64,000 nt of DNA from Aurelia coerulea (lineage: Eukaryota; Cnidaria; Scyphozoa; Semaeostomeae; Ulmaridae), in the NCBI GenBank assembly GCA_039566865.1, contig CM076949.1, forward strand, positions 11,447,501 through 11,511,500, given 5' to 3'. Position numbers and translations under genes: made by a program. The notes under the pieces are model-generated. The model was given only the letters and a program-made list of their open reading frames with translations, did no database searches and was not told the DNA's origin. This document shows, piece by piece, positions 12,001-19,717 of the stretch (the stretch's first letter is position 1; each line of letters opens with the position of its first letter).

Positions 12001-14958
12001 AGTCTCATTCTAGCTTTACTGCATAAACAAACATCGATTAATAAAATGGTTATTTCTCAAAGAAAACAAAATATAAACACAAAAAGTATGCATTAACGTA
12101 CTTGAGTAGCTACAATTCATATTATAAAAAGTATTGCACTCATCGGCCTTTAAAACTTTAGTTCTGCCAGTAACTTCTATTATAGCACTATATTAGTGCT
12201 GCAGCAACCGTTCTTGGAAACATTACTATAGCCATTAGTGTTTTCTTTAGTCTCATTTTAGCTTTACTGCATAAACAAACATCGATTAATAAAATGGTTA
12301 TTTTTTAAAAGAAAACAAAATATAAACACAAAAAGTGTACATTAACGTACTTGAGTAGCTACAGTTCATATTATAAAGACTATTGCACTCATTGGCATTT
12401 AAAACTTTAGTTCTGCCAGTAACTTCTAGTATAGCACAATATTAGTGCTGCAGCAACGATTCTTGGATAAATTATTATAGATATTGGTTTTTTTTTAGTC
12501 TCATTTTAGCTTTGCTGCATAACAACCATCGACTAATTAATTTGTTTATTTTCTTAAAGAAAACAAAATATAAACAAACAAAGTGTGGATTAACGTACTT
12601 TAGTAGCTACAATATGTATTATAAAGAGTATTGCACTCATCGGCCTTTAAAACTTTTTGTTCTGCCAGTAACTTCTATTAAAGCACTATATTAGTGCTGT
12701 AGCAACCGTACTTGGAAACATTACTATAGCCATTAGTTTTTTCTTTAGTCTCATTTCAGCTTTACTGCATAAACAAACATCGATTAATAAAATGGTTATT
12801 TTTTAAAAGAAAACAAAATATAAACACAAAAAGTGTACATTAACGTACTTGAGTAGCTACAGTTCATATTATAAAGACTATTGCACTCATTGGCATTTAA
12901 AACTTTAGTTCTGCCAGTAACTTCTAGTATAGCACTATATTAGTGCTGCAGCAACGATTCTTGGATAAATTATTATAGATATTGGTTTTTTTTAGTCTCA
13001 TTTTAGCTTGACTGCATAAACAAACATCGATTTATAAAATGTCTCATTTTATTTTCTCAAAAAAAACAAAATATAAACACAAAAAGTGTGCATTAACGTA
13101 CTTGAGTAGCTACAATTCATATTATAAAAAGTATTGCACTCATCGGCCTTTAAAACTTTAGTTCTGCCAGTAACTTCTATTATAGCACTATATTAGTGCT
13201 GCAGCAACCGTTCTTGGAAACATTACTATAGCCATTAGTGTTTTCTTTAGTCTCATTTTAGCTTTACTGCATAAACAAACATCGATTAATAAAATGGTTA
13301 TTTTTTAAAAGAGAACAAAATATAAACACAAAAAGTGTACATTAACGTACTTGAGTAGCTACAGTTCATATTATAAAGACTATTGCACTCATTGGCATTT
13401 AAAACTTTAGTTCTGCCAGTAACTTCTAGTATAGCACAATATTAGTGCTGCAGCAACGATTCTTGGATAAATTATTATAGATATTGGTTTTTTTTTAGTC
13501 TCATTTTAGCTTTGCTGCATAACAACCATCGACTAATTAATTGTTTATTTTCTTAAAAAAAACAAAATATAAACAAACAAAGTGTGGATTAACGTACTTT
13601 AGTAGCTACAATATGTATTATAAAGAGTATTGCACTCATCGGCCTTTAAAACTTTTTGTTCTGCCAGTAACTTCTATTAAAGCACTATATTAGTGCTGTA
13701 GAAACCGTACTTGGAAACATTACTATAGCCATTAGTTTTTTCTTTAGTCTCATTTCAGCTTTACTGCATAAACAAACATCGATTAATAAAATGGTTATTT
13801 TCTCAAAGAAAACAAAATTTAAACACAAAAAGTGTGCATTAACGTACTTGAGTAGCTACAATTCATATTATAAAGAGTATTGCACTCATCGGCCTTTAAA
13901 ACTTTAGTTCTGCCAGTAACTTCTTTTTTAGCACTATATTAGTGCTGCAGCAACGATTCTTGGATAAATTATTATATATATTAGTTTTTCTTTAGTCTCA
14001 TATTAGCTTTGCTGCATTAACAAACATCGATTTATAAAATGGTTATTTTCTCAAAGAAAATAAAATATAAACACAAAAAGTGTGCATTAACGTACTTGAG
14101 TAGCTACAATTCATATTATAAAAAGTATTGCACTCATCGGCCTTTAAAACTTTAGTTCTGCCAGTAACTTCTATTATAGCACTATATTAGTGCTGCAGCA
14201 ACCATTCTTGGAAACATTACTATAGCCATTAGTTTTTTCTTTAGTCTCATTTTAGCTTTACTGCATAAACAAACATCGATTAATAAAATGGTTATTTTCT
14301 CAAAGAAAACAAAATATAAACACAAAAAGTGTACATTAATGTACTTTAGTAGCTACAATTCATGTTATAAAGAGTATTGCACTCATTGGCCTTTAGAACT
14401 TTAGTTCTGCGAGTAACTTCTAGTATAGCACTGTATTAGTGCTGCAGCAACGATTCTTGGATAAATTATTATAGACATTAGTTTTTTCTTTAGTCTCATT
14501 TTAGCTTTACTGCATAAACAAACATCGATTAATAAAATGGTTATTTTCTCAAAGAAAACAAAATATAAACACAAAAAGTGTGCATTAACGTACTTGAGTA
14601 GCTACAACTCATATTATAAAAAGTATTGCACTCATCGGCCTTCAAAACATTAGTTCTGCCAGTAACTTCTATTATAGTACTATATTAGTGCTGCAGCAAC
14701 CGTTCTTGGACATTACTATAGCCATTAGTTTTTTCTTTAGTCTCGCTTTAGCTTTACTGCATAAACAAACATTGATTACTTAAATGTTTATTTTATCAAA
14801 GAAAACAACAAATAAACACAAAAAGTGTGGATTAACGTACTACAACTTATATTATAATCTATTGCACTCATCGTTCTTTAAAACTTTCGTTCGGCCAATA
14901 ACTTCTTTTATAGCACTCTTTTAGTGCTGCAGCAACCCTTCTTCGAACAATACTATAG
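1..14958 (+). repeat. AT-rich satellite array, left part (~245-250 bp monomers)
   Basis: Uninterrupted head-to-tail monomers. The landmark GCTGCA recurs at 65, 314, 565, 812 and 1058, giving spacings of 246-251 bp. Each monomer has, in order, a pyrimidine-rich stretch (TTTTTTCTTTAGTCTCATTT), a GCATAAACAAACATCGA box, an A/T dyad around TTTTCTTAAAGAAAA, a GTGTGNATTAACGTA box, a GCACTCATCGGCC box, and the hairpin AGCACTATATTAGTGCT next to CTGCAG. All copies read in one orientation. The few open frames, for example around 810-1013, 3360-3695 and 10812-11018, are runs of monomers that happen to lack stops, and their translations repeat the same satellite peptide. I see no gene. The sequence starts mid-monomer, so the array continues to the left of the window. 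Confidence 0.97.
2238..10130 (+). repeat. Recurring ~0.7-kb three-monomer block within the left array
   Basis: A distinctive set of neighbouring monomer variants recurs as a block. It includes ATGCATGAACAACAATCGAC, then TTCATCGTTCTTTAAAACTT with GGTCTACCAG, then GCTGCAGAAACGATTCTTGG. It is seen near 2.24-2.92, 4.97-5.66, 6.98-7.66 and 9.46-10.13 kb. The first ~515 bases of the window match 2238-2752 at a constant offset of 2237. The 2.24-kb and 4.97-kb copies are 2729 apart, and the 7.0-kb and 9.5-kb copies are about 2475 apart. The unequal distances show that the block was amplified together with varying numbers of neighbouring monomers, not as one fixed higher-order unit. Confidence 0.75.
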
Positions 14959-15157
14959 TGTAAGATTAACGACAAAAGGCCTAGAATTGGTTTAACCCCC
15001 GTCTTTCGTTGTTAGGACCCAATCCTCAAACTAAATTCAGACTTAGTCCCCCGGTGCGTCATATCCAGGTGAGGTTGCCGATACCCTTACACATGCAGTT
15101 AAACATTCAGTTGTTTCCTGAAGCGTTCGAAGCAAGTCGAAGACAAGTCTTTGTTTC
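14959..15157 (+). repeat. A1, left split direct repeat of the retrotransposon
   Basis: These 199 bases are repeated at 18842-19040 with one mismatch (CTCAAACT here, CTCACACT in A2). The repeat begins TGTAAGATTAACGAC directly against satellite sequence and ends at TCTTTGTTTC, where the copies diverge. It precedes the likely Gag start at 15207 and so would form the 5' leader. By family analogy it may carry the promoter, but I see no decisive promoter motif. Confidence 0.93.
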
Positions 15158-15206
15158 TTTCGTCCACGTGTATTTTTCTACTGAAATTCGTTCTATCATA
15201 TCGATT

Positions 15207-16544
15207 ATGGCCTCCAATGCCTCAACAAGTGGAGTTGTGAGAGATCGAAAAGACATGCGAAGATCATTTTTACAATGGAAAAAGAAGACGAAGACATTTC
15301 TTCGTGCCAAAGCAGCTGAATTTGGCCTTGAACAGCAAGGGACCAAGGAGACATTAGCATTGAGAATACACTCTCTTCTTCACCCGAACATGCCGAATTC
15401 ACCTGCATATGAATCAAATGAGGAACAGGAGATAGCCGAGCCAATGTCGCCACAATTGAGCATCGCCAGCACCACCCACAGCATGCCACCACCTGAAGCG
15501 CCGAAAAACATGGTATCGATGAGCCTTGACGATTTAAAAGCTCTGATGAAAGACGTGTCTTCAAAATCAAACCATCAAGCTAGCATCAACCACCCTCTCG
15601 TCCCACAACCTAGTACCCTACAGCTTTCCCCAGCTTCAACGATTTCCCACCCTACCCATGCTCCCATTCCTTCAGCAGTCAACGTTCAGCCAGCCGGAAA
15701 CCTTTCATCATCCTTGCCCGCCGCCGAACCTTCGCCAGCAGAATATCAAATGCCGCCAGCCGCCGACAACCTTCTGCACAGAGGTAACATTAATTCTTTA
15801 TTCCATTCTCCTTTAAGTTCTTTGCCTCCGCTTTCTCTAAAATTAATCAAAGCTATGAAAGCAAAAGAGTACATTGACTTGAACATGTTATTACCAAATT
15901 CTCTATACGATACAACATCAAATCAATCTTACAGCCTTCAGGTTCAGCCTGGTGGCACCGGCGATGAAACCGCATCTTTGACACAAACACGCAAATCAAT
16001 GCAAAAAATCACCAATTTTGTGTCTTGGATGGAGGCCTGGAACGTTTTTATAAGAGCAATGGTACATTTCCACCCTGTGTTAGCCTCCGACCTTTTGGCC
16101 TATCAAGAATCTTTTGGGGCTTTGTGTCGGAGTTATAATTTTCAGGCATGTTATAAATACGACATAGCCTTTCGAATGAACATAGCACGCAATCATTTTT
16201 TGCTTTGGTCAAGATTAGACGAATATGCCTTCAACCGTTTCCTCCGATGCACCCCACCAAACCAATCTTTGACCTGTTTTCGTTGCCACACAACTGGGCA
16301 CTTTGCGGCAGATTGCCCAAAGTCAGAGAGTTTTGGTTTACAAACCGATGAAAACAGATTTTTTCGGGCCCAACCAACACCATCCCAACACAGTTTTCGA
16401 GCCAAACAAGGACAAATTCAAACCCCCTGCCGCCATTACAACAACTACAACAACTGCAGGGAACCCAATTGCCGTTGGCAACATGTTTGTGCAAGATGCA
16501 GAGGGCCTCACCCAGCAACAGATTGTCCGAGAATTAAAAACTAA
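15207..16544 (+). CDS. Gag-like nucleocapsid protein of the retrotransposon (SAP-like motif, three zinc-binding motifs)
   Basis: 445 aa from the ATG at 15207, which has G at +4 and lies just past the A1 repeat. The frame is open back to 14985, with another ATG at 15093 (483 aa). Near the N-terminus, GLEQQGTKETLALRI fits the SAP-domain pattern (GL...G.K..L..R), a DNA-binding fold. A low-complexity Pro/Ser/Ala stretch follows. The C-terminal half has a region rich in Trp and Tyr, typical of the capsid-like part of these ORFs. At the end come three zinc-binding motifs: CFRCHTTGHFAADC (C-x2-C-x4-H-x4-C), a C-x8-C-x4-C-x3-H motif, and CARCRGPHPATDC (C-x2-C-x3-H-x4-C). Known: such knuckles in Gag-like proteins bind element RNA. 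The ORF ends in TAA at 16542-16544, inside the start of the RT ORF, which lies in the +1 frame. No internal stop is seen. The exact start is inferred. Confidence 0.86.
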   Translation: MASNASTSGVVRDRKDMRRSFLQWKKKTKTFLRAKAAEFGLEQQGTKETLALRIHSLLHPNMPNSPAYESNEEQEIAEPMSPQLSIASTTHSMPPPEAPKNMVSMSLDDLKALMKDVSSKSNHQASINHPLVPQPSTLQLSPASTISHPTHAPIPSAVNVQPAGNLSSSLPAAEPSPAEYQMPPAADNLLHRGNINSLFHSPLSSLPPLSLKLIKAMKAKEYIDLNMLLPNSLYDTTSNQSYSLQVQPGGTGDETASLTQTRKSMQKITNFVSWMEAWNVFIRAMVHFHPVLASDLLAYQESFGALCRSYNFQACYKYDIAFRMNIARNHFLLWSRLDEYAFNRFLRCTPPNQSLTCFRCHTTGHFAADCPKSESFGLQTDENRFFRAQPTPSQHSFRAKQGQIQTPCRHYNNYNNCREPNCRWQHVCARCRGPHPATDCPRIKN

Positions 16545-18138
16545 CTTTCACGCTATTCCTCCTAAACCTGTCACGCCTATTGACGTAACTAACCTTTCAA
16601 TCGAACTTGACAGTCATCCTGACCGCGTATTTGTAGAGAATTTAATTAGAAGTTTTGATGCAGGGTTTTCAATTGGCTATTCCGGTCCGGAACTTTCAAA
16701 TGTTGCTCATAATCTTCAGTCTGCCTCGACCAACATTCCTGCAATTTTCAACTGTGTAGTGGAAGAGCTCAAACAACACCGCATGGCGGGCCCCTTTGAC
16801 ATCCAGCCTTTGCCTAACTTTCGTACGTCACCGATTGGAGTCGTGCCTAAAAAAGAACCTAACAGATTCCGCATGATCACAGACTTGTCGTCACCTAAAG
16901 GTTTATCCATCAATGACTTTATAAGCGACGATGAAGCGTCTGTATCCTTCAACAGCTTTGACAACGCGGTAGAACTTGTTGCAAGCTTAGGACGGGGGGC
17001 TCTCATGGCGAAACTAGATGTAAAAAGTGCCTTTCGTATCTGCCCCGTTCAGGAGAGTGACTGGCATTACCTTGGGTTCTCGTTCCTTGGATATTTCTTC
17101 GTAGATTTGTGCCTTCCATTTGGCCTTCGTTCCTCAGTAGAAAGATTTACGCAATTATCAGATAGTCTGCTTTGGATCATGAAATCAAATTATAACATCA
17201 AGAATTCGACTCATTATTTGGACGATTTTTTCTTAGCTGGACCCCCGTCATCAAGTCAATGCCTACAAGACATGGGTAAAACAATATCTCTATTCAAAAA
17301 GTTGGGTGTTCCTCTTGCCCCTGAAAAAATGGTAGGCCCAATTTCGTGCTTGACTTTCTTGGGGATAGAAATAGATACCACATTAATGTCATTGAAACTG
17401 CCAGAAGAAAAGTTCGCAGAACTTGTTTCTCTCATCGCAGAATGGAAAACAAAGAAAAAATGCACGAAGAGAGACCTTCTTTCCCTAGTTGGGAAGCTAT
17501 CCTTCGCGTCAAAAGTTATCCCATCAGGCCGTATTTTCCTTAGACGTCTGATAATTTTGTCAACAACAGTCAAACAGCTGAGTCACCGTATTTCACTGAA
17601 TTCTGAGGCCAGGAAAGACATTTTGTGGTGGGCTGAATATCTACCATCTTGGAACGGCCGTTATAAGATACTCAACCCAGCTAAGACCCCCTGTCACGAC
17701 TTGAATATTTTCACGGACGCCTCCGGAGAAATCGGTTATGGGATTTATAACGACGGGGAATGGGTTTCACAAAAATGGCCAGAAGCAGTCAAAGCAAAAT
17801 CAATTCAATGGAAAGAACTTTTTCCTGTCTATTTGTGTTGCCTTCTCTGGGCTTCTAGCTTTCGTGGCAAGCGCCTGTTATTTCATTGTGACAATCTAGC
17901 AATCGTAAACATTTGGTCGGCTCAGTCTTCTAAATGCCCAGAGATTATGGCAATTCTCAGAAAACTGTTTTTTATATCAGCAAAGAACGAATTTACCGTT
18001 AATATTAGACATATTCCGGGGGTCAACAACATAGTAGCAGACTGCTTATCTCGTTTGCAACTGAAAAAGTTTTTCCAGCTGATGCCCAATGCCAAAAAAA
18101 CCCCCATCGAGGTACCTGACACAATTTGGCAGTGTTAG
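16348..18138 (+). CDS. Reverse transcriptase-RNase H polyprotein (DIRS/Ngaro type)
   Basis: 596 aa from the first in-frame ATG at 16348. The frame is open from 16273, so the protein may instead be made by frameshift from the Gag ORF, which it overlaps to 16544. Reverse transcriptase: TSPIGVVPKKEPNRFRMI upstream of the palm, LDVKSAF with the first catalytic Asp near residue 224, LPFGLRSS near 256, and YLDD at about 290-293 with the catalytic Asp pair. RNase H: TDAS (Asp near 457), QWKEL (Glu near 490), HCDN (Asp near 515) and IPGVNNIVADCLSR (Asp near 565), so all four acidic residues are present. It copies element RNA into DNA and removes the RNA strand. The YLDD box and the RT-RNase H linkage without aspartic protease or DDE integrase fit YR retrotransposons. 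No inactivating stop or frameshift is seen. It ends at TAG with no recombinase domain fused after RNase H. Confidence 0.93.
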   Translation: MKTDFFGPNQHHPNTVFEPNKDKFKPPAAITTTTTTAGNPIAVGNMFVQDAEGLTQQQIVRELKTNFHAIPPKPVTPIDVTNLSIELDSHPDRVFVENLIRSFDAGFSIGYSGPELSNVAHNLQSASTNIPAIFNCVVEELKQHRMAGPFDIQPLPNFRTSPIGVVPKKEPNRFRMITDLSSPKGLSINDFISDDEASVSFNSFDNAVELVASLGRGALMAKLDVKSAFRICPVQESDWHYLGFSFLGYFFVDLCLPFGLRSSVERFTQLSDSLLWIMKSNYNIKNSTHYLDDFFLAGPPSSSQCLQDMGKTISLFKKLGVPLAPEKMVGPISCLTFLGIEIDTTLMSLKLPEEKFAELVSLIAEWKTKKKCTKRDLLSLVGKLSFASKVIPSGRIFLRRLIILSTTVKQLSHRISLNSEARKDILWWAEYLPSWNGRYKILNPAKTPCHDLNIFTDASGEIGYGIYNDGEWVSQKWPEAVKAKSIQWKELFPVYLCCLLWASSFRGKRLLFHCDNLAIVNIWSAQSSKCPEIMAILRKLFFISAKNEFTVNIRHIPGVNNIVADCLSRLQLKKFFQLMPNAKKTPIEVPDTIWQC

Positions 18139-18301
18139 ATTTTGAAAAATCAGATTCCAAACATCGAACTCGTCCCGACTCATTCACTGTTGATGAAATC
18201 TCGACGACCCGCACAAGTCAAATAGACAAAATCAAAGTCAGTAAAGAAGTGGAAGGCGTTTTAACAATTAGTCGAGTCCCGCGGCTTTTGGGCGTATTTT
18301 G
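18139..18301 (+). other. Short unique stretch where a tyrosine recombinase ORF would be expected
   Basis: Only 163 bases separate the RT-RNase H stop from B1. An 81-codon open frame (18126-18371, non-ATG start) crosses it into B1, but it lacks the R...HxxR...Y pattern of tyrosine recombinases and resembles nothing I recognise. In Ngaro/PAT elements the recombinase ORF, of several hundred codons, lies here. Its absence points to an internal deletion or a non-autonomous lineage. The AT-poor stretch GTCCCGCGGCTTTTGGGCG lies near the B1 boundary. Confidence 0.65.
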
Positions 18302-18309
18302 GCGATTAG

Positions 18310-18328
18310 GCCACCACAAAATGGTGGC
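18310..18328. repeat. Hairpin near the start of B1
   Basis: GCCACCA and TGGTGGC are perfect 7-bp inverted arms around CAAAA. The same hairpin is at 19186-19204 in B2. A structural role in the element RNA or DNA ends is possible but not shown. Confidence 0.85.
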
Positions 18329-18414
18329 TATTTATATTAGGCCTAACAAAGTATTATTAGCTAGGCCCTGATATTACTTAATATAGTATCTATTTAGTAG
18401 TTTCATTTGTTTAC

Positions 18415-18433
18415 GTGGCTCATTATGAGCCAC
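18415..18433. repeat. Near-perfect palindrome in B1
   Basis: GTGGCTCAT and ATGAGCCAC are perfect 9-bp arms around a single T. The palindrome is conserved at 19291-19309 in B2. No mismatch between the B copies falls inside it. Confidence 0.9.
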
Positions 18434-18454
18434 CCTGTTAAAAGTTGTGGCCCT

Positions 18455-18650
18455 ACCCTGGGTACTTCATGACAAGGCAAACAAGAAGGGTCTGAGGACA
18501 GGAAATCCCTGCAGCTGACCAACCAAAATGTCTTGTCTTGTTGGCCCAGAAAAAATTCAAAGAAATAAATTAAAGTGATGAAAACCCTGGGTACTTCATG
18601 GCAGGACCACACCAAGGCCTGAGGGCAGGTAAACCCTGCAGCTGGCCACC
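18455..18650 (+). repeat. Imperfect internal duplication within B1
   Basis: Two ~70-bp modules, 18455-18524 and 18584-18650, both begin ACCCTGGGTACTTCATG, pass through a GAGG(A/G)CAGG motif, and end near CCCTGCAGCTG(A/G)CCA. A weaker third start (ACCCTGGTACCTGTCG) follows at about 18648. The same pair is in B2 (19331-19400 and 19460-19526). The duplication predates the A/B repeat copying. Confidence 0.8.
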
Positions 18651-18698
18651 CTGGTACCTGTCGTGCAGACCCAAGGGCAAAATAGAAAGAAGAATAAA
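18564..18698 (+). promoter_or_regulatory. Candidate polyadenylation hexamers in B1
   Basis: AATAAA occurs at 18564-18569 and 18693-18698, and in B2 at 19440-19445 and 19569-19574. A transcript must read past the B1 copies and end in or beyond B2 to carry full split repeats, so the B2 hexamers are the more likely functional ones. The hexamer is common in A/T-rich DNA, so this is suggestive only. Confidence 0.35.
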
Positions 18699-18802
18699 TT
18701 TGAATGCCAGATACGACCCCAAAAGCTGCCAAAAAATGACGTTGTTGTTTCTGTGTGAACACCTTGAATAGACTGTAGAAGACTGAGTAGTTTTAAGTGG
18801 CG

Positions 18803-18867
18803 CTAGGCCATAAGGGCGTTAATCGCCGTTTACGAAGTAAATGTAAGATTAACGACAAAAGGCCTAG
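18803..18867. promoter_or_regulatory. Interrupted inverted motifs at the B1/A2 join: candidate recombinase site
   Basis: On the left, CTAGGCC (18803-18809) and CGTTAATC (18817-18824). On the right, their inverted partners in mirror order, GATTAACG (18847-18854) and GGCCTAG (18861-18867). The motif spacings are 7 and 6 bases, and 22 bases separate the inner arms. Inside lies TTTAC-GAA-GTAAA (18829-18841). The site is formed only where the right end (B) meets the left end (A), as in a circular intermediate. Known: tyrosine recombinases bind inverted arms around a short crossover core. Inference: this is the element's own recombination site. Confidence 0.65.
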
Positions 18868-19040
18868 AATTGGTTTAACCCCCGTCTTTCGTTGTTAGGA
18901 CCCAATCCTCACACTAAATTCAGACTTAGTCCCCCGGTGCGTCATATCCAGGTGAGGTTGCCGATACCCTTACACATGCAGTTAAACATTCAGTTGTTTC
19001 CTGAAGCGTTCGAAGCAAGTCGAAGACAAGTCTTTGTTTC
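18842..19040 (+). repeat. A2, internal copy of the left split direct repeat
   Basis: These 199 bases match A1 (14959-15157) with one mismatch, at an offset of 3883. A2 abuts B1 with no gap and is followed by unrelated sequence at CCTCCCACCC, where A1 continues toward the Gag start codon. Confidence 0.93.
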
Positions 19041-19177
19041 CCTCCCACCCTCCCTCTAAGTAAATACGATAAACCTTTGGGTCGTTCTGGCCTCTCCCAC
19101 TAAGTATCGGACGTTTCCAAAAAATCATACAATTAGCACAGCCAGCACAGCCAGTCTTCTTATCCAAACCATGTGCT
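19041..19177 (+). other. Unique linker between A2 and B2
   Basis: 137 bases not repeated elsewhere in the window. They begin pyrimidine-rich (CCTCCCACCCTCCCTC) and contain a short tandem motif (CACAGCCAG, twice). There is no coding signal. The linker could be a normal part of the element's 3' region, or the residual interior of an 876-bp deletion derivative (A2-linker-B2). Confidence 0.7.
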
Positions 19178-19717
19178 GCGATTAGGCCACCACAAAATGG
19201 TGGCTATTTACATTAGGCCTAACAAAGTATTATTAGCTAGGCCCTGATATTACTTAATATAGTATCTATTTAGTAGTTTCATTTGTTTACGTGGCTCATT
19301 ATGAGCCACCCTGTTAAAAGTTGTGGTCCTACCCTGGGTACTTCATGGCAAGGCAAACAAGAAGGGTCTGAGGGCAGGAAATCCCTGCAGCTGACCAACC
19401 AAAATGTCTTGTCTTGTTGGCCCAGAAAAAATTCAAAGAAATAAATTAAAGTGATGAAAACCCTGGGTACTTCATGACAGGACCACACCAAGGCCTGAGG
19501 GCAGGTAAACCCTGCAGCTGGCCACCCTGGTACCTGTCGTGCAGACCCAAGGGCAAAATAAAAAGAAGAATAAATTTGAATGCCAGATACGACCCCAAAA
19601 GCTGCCAAAAAATGACGTTGTTGTTTCTGTGTGAACACCTTGAATGGACTGTAGAAGACTGAGTAGTTTTAAGTGGCGCTAGGCCATAAGGGCGTTAATC
19701 GCCGTTTACGAAGTAAA
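19178..19717 (+). repeat. B2, right-terminal split direct repeat
   Basis: A 540-base copy of B1 with 7 transitions and no indels. It ends TACGAAGTAAA, and satellite sequence resumes at the next base (CCATTGATTTTTC). It carries the same two hairpins and two AATAAA hexamers as B1. Confidence 0.93.

Larger units (their letters stand above)
18302..18841 (+). repeat. B1, internal copy of the right split direct repeat
   Basis: 540 bases repeated at 19178-19717 at a constant offset of 876, with 7 mismatches that are all transitions. It starts GCGATTAGG and ends TACGAAGTAAA, directly followed by A2. It contains two hairpins (18310-18328 and 18415-18433), two AATAAA hexamers (18564-18569 and 18693-18698), an imperfect internal duplication (18455-18524 and 18584-18650), and left-end motifs of a junction dyad. 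Antisense frames of 119 codons lie in both B copies, but they only mirror the repeat and are not convincing genes. Confidence 0.93.
14959..19717 (+). mobile_element. Ngaro/PAT-like tyrosine-recombinase-class retrotransposon with split direct repeats; no recombinase ORF
   Basis: Seen: a 4759-bp block with base composition clearly richer in G+C than the satellite, bounded exactly by satellite DNA (left ...ACTATAG, right CCATTGATT...). Its structure is A1 (14959-15157), Gag-like ORF, RT-RNase H ORF, B1 (18302-18841), A2 (18842-19040), linker, B2 (19178-19717). Known: an A1-ORFs-B1-A2-B2 arrangement with no target-site duplication is the signature of Ngaro/PAT/VIPER-type elements, whereas DIRS-type elements have inverted termini. 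LTR retrotransposons would have contiguous LTRs and a 4-6 bp duplication, and LINEs would have a 3' tail and variable duplications. Neither is seen. Odd: there is no tyrosine recombinase ORF, so this copy is probably non-autonomous. An alternative is a head-to-tail composite of a 3883-bp unit and an 876-bp deletion derivative. Confidence 0.88.

Noticed and set aside
14959..14985. GATTAACG shared between the element start and the satellite GTGTGGATTAACGTA box as a targeting homology
   Set aside because: The insertion point (ACTATAG/CCATTG) is well away from that box, and an 8-base match in A/T-rich DNA can arise by chance.
15107..15570. Minus-strand frames across the Gag and RT region (15107-15346, 15205-15570, 16193-16518, 16716-17006, 17256-17573, 17922-18214)
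   Set aside because: They are shadows of the plus-strand ORFs, with no recognisable domains.
18126..18371. 81-codon frame after RNase H as a recombinase remnant
   Set aside because: It starts at TTG, overlaps the RT stop region and runs into B1. No R, HxxR or Tyr motif spacing of tyrosine recombinases is present.
18403..18762. Antisense 119-codon frame in B1 and its twin at 19279-19638 in B2
   Set aside because: It lies wholly within the non-coding terminal repeat. The internal CHEVPRV repeat just reflects the DNA-level duplication. Its presence twice is due to the repeat and not to selection on a protein.
14959..19717. LTR retrotransposon with LTRs of ~740 bp
   Set aside because: The repeats are split (A1 and B2 at the ends, B1-A2 joined inside). 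There is no TG...CA-bounded contiguous LTR at both ends, no primer-binding tRNA match recognised, no protease or DDE integrase, and no target duplication.
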